Both the position numbers and the translations under genes were made by a program. The notes beneath the pieces are model-generated. The model ran no database searches. It saw only the letters and a program-made list of their open reading frames with translations, and had not been told where the DNA came from. DNA of 6,953 nucleotides from Chloroflexota bacterium (GTDB taxonomy: Bacteria > Chloroflexota > Anaerolineae > Aggregatilineales > UBA3940): the NCBI GenBank assembly GCA_011051745.1, contig DRKO01000273.1, forward strand, positions 1-6,953, read 5' to 3'. This document shows positions 4,803 through 6,953 of the stretch, one piece after another (the first letter of the stretch is position 1; the number at the start of each line of letters is the position of its first letter).

Positions 4803-5357
4803 CTACTCGCGCCGCGAGGAGATGCGCTCGATGGGCAGCGGCTCGCTTTCCGTGTCCAGCGTGGACGGTTTTTCGATGTCGGTGGCAGGCCGGGCCTGAG
4901 GCTGACGGACGCTCGTCTCGCGCTGGATGTGAACAATGCCGTTGTGGACGACCGTCAGGGTGCGCTCCAGAGTATCTTTCAGATCGGAGAGAACATCCAT
5001 CACGTACTGGTCGGCCTCGCGGCGGATGTTGTCGGCCTCCTGGCGACTCTGCTCGATGATGCTGTTGGCGCGTGCCTTCGCGGCCTGAGTGATGCTGTCG
5101 CGCTGGATGAGCGTTTCGCTCTTCTCCCGCGCGAGCTCGCGGATGCGGGCCGCTTCCTCGTTGGCCTGCGCGATGATGCGATCCCGCTCACGCAGAATCC
5201 GCTTGGCCTTCTCGATCTCTTCCGGGATCGAGATGCGCATCTGGTCAATCAGTTCGAGCGCCCGCTGCTCGTCAACCAGCGTATAGGCCGTGAAAGGCAT
5301 ATGGCGGCCATTGTTCAGCAGCTCTTCCAACCGGTCTACCAGGTGTTGTATGTCCAA
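4803..5357 (-). CDS. Coiled-coil DivIVA/SepIVA-like protein
   Basis: The 184-residue protein resembles the conserved coiled-coil proteins of Chloroflexota and Actinobacteria often mislabelled as ATP synthase subunit B. The mycobacterial septation protein SepIVA belongs to this group. The N-terminal block MDIQHLVDRLEELLNNGRHM leads to LVDEQRALELIDQMRISIPEEI (about 27-48), close to the SepIVA motif around ELIDDIKDAIPGEL. Then comes a long heptad-like helix rich in Glu, Arg and Ala (about 50-118, RDRIIAQANEEAARI), a conserved-looking EADQYVMDVLSDLKDTLERT (113-132), and a disordered acidic tail. No signal peptide or membrane helix is present. I start it at TTG (5357): AGGGGAGG lies 6 nt upstream, and the family N-terminus begins there. 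The frame extends to GTG 5438 only by reading through repeat copy B. A role in cell-envelope growth or division is inference from the family. Confidence 0.75.
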   Translation of the reverse strand: MDIQHLVDRLEELLNNGRHMPFTAYTLVDEQRALELIDQMRISIPEEIEKAKRILRERDRIIAQANEEAARIRELAREKSETLIQRDSITQAAKARANSIIEQSRQEADNIRREADQYVMDVLSDLKDTLERTLTVVHNGIVHIQRETSVRQPQARPATDIEKPSTLDTESEPLPIERISSRRE

Positions 5358-5370
5358 GGATCGCCTCCCC

Positions 5371-5403
5371 TGATGTGGAACGCGAGCGTTCCCTCGCAGT
5401 AAG
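5371..5403 (-). repeat. 33-bp leader repeat, copy B (coiled-coil gene leader), with inverted-repeat core
   Basis: The second copy of the element at 2438-2470, 27 of 33 positions identical. Here the inverted repeat is stronger: GGAACG-N4-CGTTCC, 6 bp on each arm around a CGAG loop (plus strand). On the minus strand the element directly abuts the AGGGGAGG ribosome site (5371-5364) of the coiled-coil gene, so a hairpin formed in the mRNA would end about 5 nt from the Shine-Dalgarno. The similarity to copy A weakens past the AGTAAG end, with only a loose GC-rich resemblance beyond. Confidence 0.65.
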
Positions 5404-5424
5404 TCCTCCGGTTTCGGGTCGGTT

Positions 5425-5526
5425 GTAAAGCTCAGCACGGAGACAGCCCCGGAAGTCTCCTCAACGCCCGCTTGCGGCGCTGTCTTCCGGCGGCGAGTGC
5501 CGGTGTCTCCGCTGAGCCTACTTTAC
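5425..5526 (-). ncRNA. Predicted structured RNA: three-way junction between coaD and the coiled-coil gene
   Basis: This 102-nt stretch begins 5 nt after the coaD stop. Its closing stem has three perfectly complementary segments: 5425-5429 with 5522-5526 (5 bp), 5430-5436 with 5511-5517 (7 bp), and 5439-5445 with 5504-5510 (7 bp). They are interrupted only by a 4-nt bulge (5518-5521) and a 2-nt bulge (5437-5438). Inside are two arms: a 4-bp hairpin (5491-5494 with 5499-5502, tetraloop), and a longer arm whose base is 5449-5455 with 5484-5490 (7 bp), followed by an asymmetric internal loop and a GC-rich stem capped by CAAG. The arms abut, giving a compact three-way junction. No T-run follows either end, and I recognise no known riboswitch core. 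It could be a cis-regulatory leader, an mRNA processing site, a small RNA or a palindromic insertion. Strand is assumed from the genes around it. Confidence 0.55.
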
Positions 5527-5531
5527 TCCAT

Positions 5532-6059
5532 CTAGTCGCGCAGCGAAACCATGTCCACTGAGCCAGGTGCATCATCGCCCAATTTTTCAAAATGCGCAAC
5601 CAGCGCTTTTTCCACGTTGGGCGGAACCATGCTGCTTACATCGCCCCCAAGCGAGGCGATCTCCCGAACCGTGCTGCTGGCGATGTGCATGTACTGCTCG
5701 CCGCTGATCAGGCAGACTACCTCGATCTCCGGGGCCAGACGATGATTTGCCAGCGCCATACGGAATTCTAACTCAAAATCGGAAAATACGCGCAATCCCC
5801 GCACGATAGCCTGCGCCTCTACCCAGCGGGCGAAATCCACCGTCAGGCCGGTGTAAATCTCGACCCGAACGTTGGGAATATCTTTGAGCGCCTCGCGGGC
5901 CATTGCGAGCCGCTCCTCGGCGGAGAAGAGCAGGCGTTTGAGCGGGCGGTCATAAACGCCGACGACCACTTCATCGAACAGTCTGGCTGCCCGCCGGGCG
6001 ATGTCGCAATGCCCCAGATGGATCGGGTCAAAGGTGGCGGGGAAGATGGCTCTACGCAT
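5532..6059 (-). CDS. coaD: Phosphopantetheine adenylyltransferase CoaD
   Basis: CoaD (PPAT) transfers AMP from ATP to 4'-phosphopantetheine, making dephospho-CoA, the penultimate step of coenzyme A synthesis; it acts as a cytosolic hexamer. In 175 residues are FDPIHLGH (10-17, the HxGH nucleotidyltransferase motif), Lys41 followed by FSAEER (45-50), RGLRVFSDFELEFRMALANH (87-106), and the ATP-binding SSTVREIASLGGDVSSMVP (128-146). The N-terminal loop reads PATFDP where most relatives have PGTFDP or PGSFDP, a Gly-to-Ala change. A tail of about 15 residues extends past the usual end. ATG 6059 lies 15 bp after the recG stop, whose TAA merges into AAGGA about 12 nt upstream. Co-transcription with recG is likely. 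CoA made by this enzyme is ultimately the carrier that FabD, encoded nearby, uses. Confidence 0.96.
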   Translation of the reverse strand: MRRAIFPATFDPIHLGHCDIARRAARLFDEVVVGVYDRPLKRLLFSAEERLAMAREALKDIPNVRVEIYTGLTVDFARWVEAQAIVRGLRVFSDFELEFRMALANHRLAPEIEVVCLISGEQYMHIASSTVREIASLGGDVSSMVPPNVEKALVAHFEKLGDDAPGSVDMVSLRD

Positions 6060-6074
6060 AGTTGGTGGCTTTCC

Positions 6075-6953
6075 TTAGCTGATATCCCCTTCTCGCCGGC
6101 GGGCCAGTTCGTTAACACGCAGGGCAAGAAGCTGATGCTCCGGCAGAACAAGCTCCGGATCGCGTTCAAACACGGTTCGCGCTTCGCGCTGGACGAGGTC
6201 CACCAGACGGGAGTCCATCAGGTTGGCGAAGCGAATCTCTCCGATGAACCCGCTCTGGCGAGTCCCCAGCAAATCCCCGGCCCCGCGCAACTCCCAGTCA
6301 ATCTGCGCAAGGCGGAAGCCGTCGGTGGTTTCCTCCATCGCACGCAGCCGCTCGTCGGTTTCAAGGAAGGGTTTGTCGGAGAGCAGGAGGCAGTAGCTCT
6401 CGTGCTCCCCGCGTCCGACGCGCCCCCGTAGCTGATGTAACTGCGCCAGCCCGAAGCGGTTGGCGTTCTCCACCAGCATGACGCTGGCGTTGGGAACGTC
6501 AATGCCCACCTCGATGACGGTGGTGCTGACCAGAATATCGATCTCACCCCGATAGAAGGCCGCCATCACGGACTCTTTCTCGGTGGGGTGCATTCTGCCA
6601 TGCAGCAGGCCGAGCCGCAAGTCGGGGAAAATCTCTTTCTGAAGCCGCTCGTACTCAGCCGTCGCCGCGCGTGCGTTCAGCCGGTCGCTTTCCTCGATGA
6701 GCGGATAGATGATGAAGGCCTGGCGTCCTTTTTCGATCTGGCCGCGAATGAAGGCATAGGCCCGCTCACGCTCTTTGGGTTGCAGGATGCGGGTCTGGAC
6801 GGGCTGGCGACCGGGCGGCATCTCGTCAATGACCGTCAGATCGAGGTCGGCGTGGAGCGTGAGGGCCAGTGTGCGGGGGATCGGGGTGGCCGTCATAACC
6901 AGCAGGTGGGGGTTGCCGCCTGCCGCTTTCTCACGCAATGCCCCGCGCTGCAC
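6075..6953 (-). CDS. recG: ATP-dependent DNA helicase RecG, C-terminal part (5' end outside window)
   Basis: RecG is a superfamily 2 helicase that remodels stalled replication forks and branched recombination intermediates. The last 292 residues are present. Visible are QRGALREKA just before motif III (TATPIPRT, 21-28), PLIEES (84-89), LHGRM (117-121), motif V STTVIEVGIDVPNA (143-156), motif VI QLHQLRGRVGRG (171-182), and the RecG translocation (TRG) region WELRGAGDLLGTRQSG (220-235). These separate RecG from Mfd and PriA. The first codon at the edge (GTG) is an internal valine, not a start: the wedge domain and helicase motifs I-II lie beyond 6953. The stop is TAA at 6075-6077. No truncation or frameshift is seen in the portion available. 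Confidence 0.97.
   Translation of the reverse strand: MQRGALREKAAGGNPHLLVMTATPIPRTLALTLHADLDLTVIDEMPPGRQPVQTRILQPKERERAYAFIRGQIEKGRQAFIIYPLIEESDRLNARAATAEYERLQKEIFPDLRLGLLHGRMHPTEKESVMAAFYRGEIDILVSTTVIEVGIDVPNASVMLVENANRFGLAQLHQLRGRVGRGEHESYCLLLSDKPFLETDERLRAMEETTDGFRLAQIDWELRGAGDLLGTRQSGFIGEIRFANLMDSRLVDLVQREARTVFERDPELVLPEHQLLALRVNELARRREGDIS

Noticed and set aside
4428..5402. Long plus-strand open frame of 324 codons
   Set aside because: It lies antisense across rpmF, the rpmF promoter and the coiled-coil gene, has no family-like motifs, and is explained by the high G+C and codon bias of the opposite-strand genes.
5358..5438. N-terminal extension of the coiled-coil protein by 27 codons
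   Set aside because: It would translate repeat copy B and the edge of the structured RNA; the TTG at 5357 has an ideal AGGGGAGG six bases upstream and matches the family start.
5425..5526. Junction element as a bidirectional terminator or a MITE
   Set aside because: No T-run follows either end, and no convincing target-site duplication flanks it; I kept the structured-RNA reading as more likely, without excluding a palindromic insertion.

Overview
The window is a compact, roughly 60% G+C stretch of bacterial chromosome in which every supported gene lies on the minus strand. In transcription order (right to left) it reads: recG (3' part) - coaD - a coiled-coil DivIVA/SepIVA-like gene - rpmF - fabD - nnrE - fabG - an Asp23/Gls24-family gene - nusB - a tatA/tatB-type gene - tatC (5' part). 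The gene content, the zinc-ribbon L32, the SepIVA-like protein between coaD and rpmF, and a TatC with a long N-terminal extension suggest a member of the Chloroflexota (Anaerolineae-like). That placement is inferred from protein character and gene order, not from a database search. Nothing points to a mobile element, phage or CRISPR array; this is housekeeping DNA, and the unusual signals are in the gaps between genes.

Right part (4409-6953): recG is cut by the window edge and is followed after 14 bp by coaD. Between coaD and the coiled-coil gene is a 174-bp gap. It holds a 102-nt sequence (5425-5526) that folds on paper into a three-way junction, then a 33-bp element (5371-5403), then a strong Shine-Dalgarno and a TTG start. 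The 197-bp gap before rpmF contains a promoter with both consensus hexamers (TTGACA / TATAAT, 16-bp spacer). A perfect G(CUUG)C-capped hairpin lies at the predicted 5' end of the rpmF mRNA.

Middle (1667-4408): rpmF ends in a clear intrinsic terminator (hairpin 4346-4375 plus a T-run). fabD and nnrE follow, closely spaced. fabG has its own well-spaced promoter (2511-2539) and a leader carrying the second copy of the 33-bp element (2438-2470). fabD and fabG supply malonyl-ACP and the first reduction step of fatty-acid elongation; nnrE repairs damaged NAD(P)H, the cofactor FabG uses. The usual partners plsX, fabH, acpP and fabF are absent from this window.

Left part (1-1640): an Asp23/Gls24 protein and nusB are adjacent, as in many Gram-positive-type genomes. 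They are followed by a Tat translocase pair, a TatA/B-type protein overlapping the start of tatC. The tatC gene runs off the left edge.

The most interesting items are the three-way-junction RNA after coaD and the pair of 33-bp palindromic leader elements, both sitting directly in front of Shine-Dalgarno sites. Several starts are non-ATG (TTG for nusB and the coiled-coil gene, GTG for nnrE and the tat gene), and the longest open frames overstate three genes at their N-termini.
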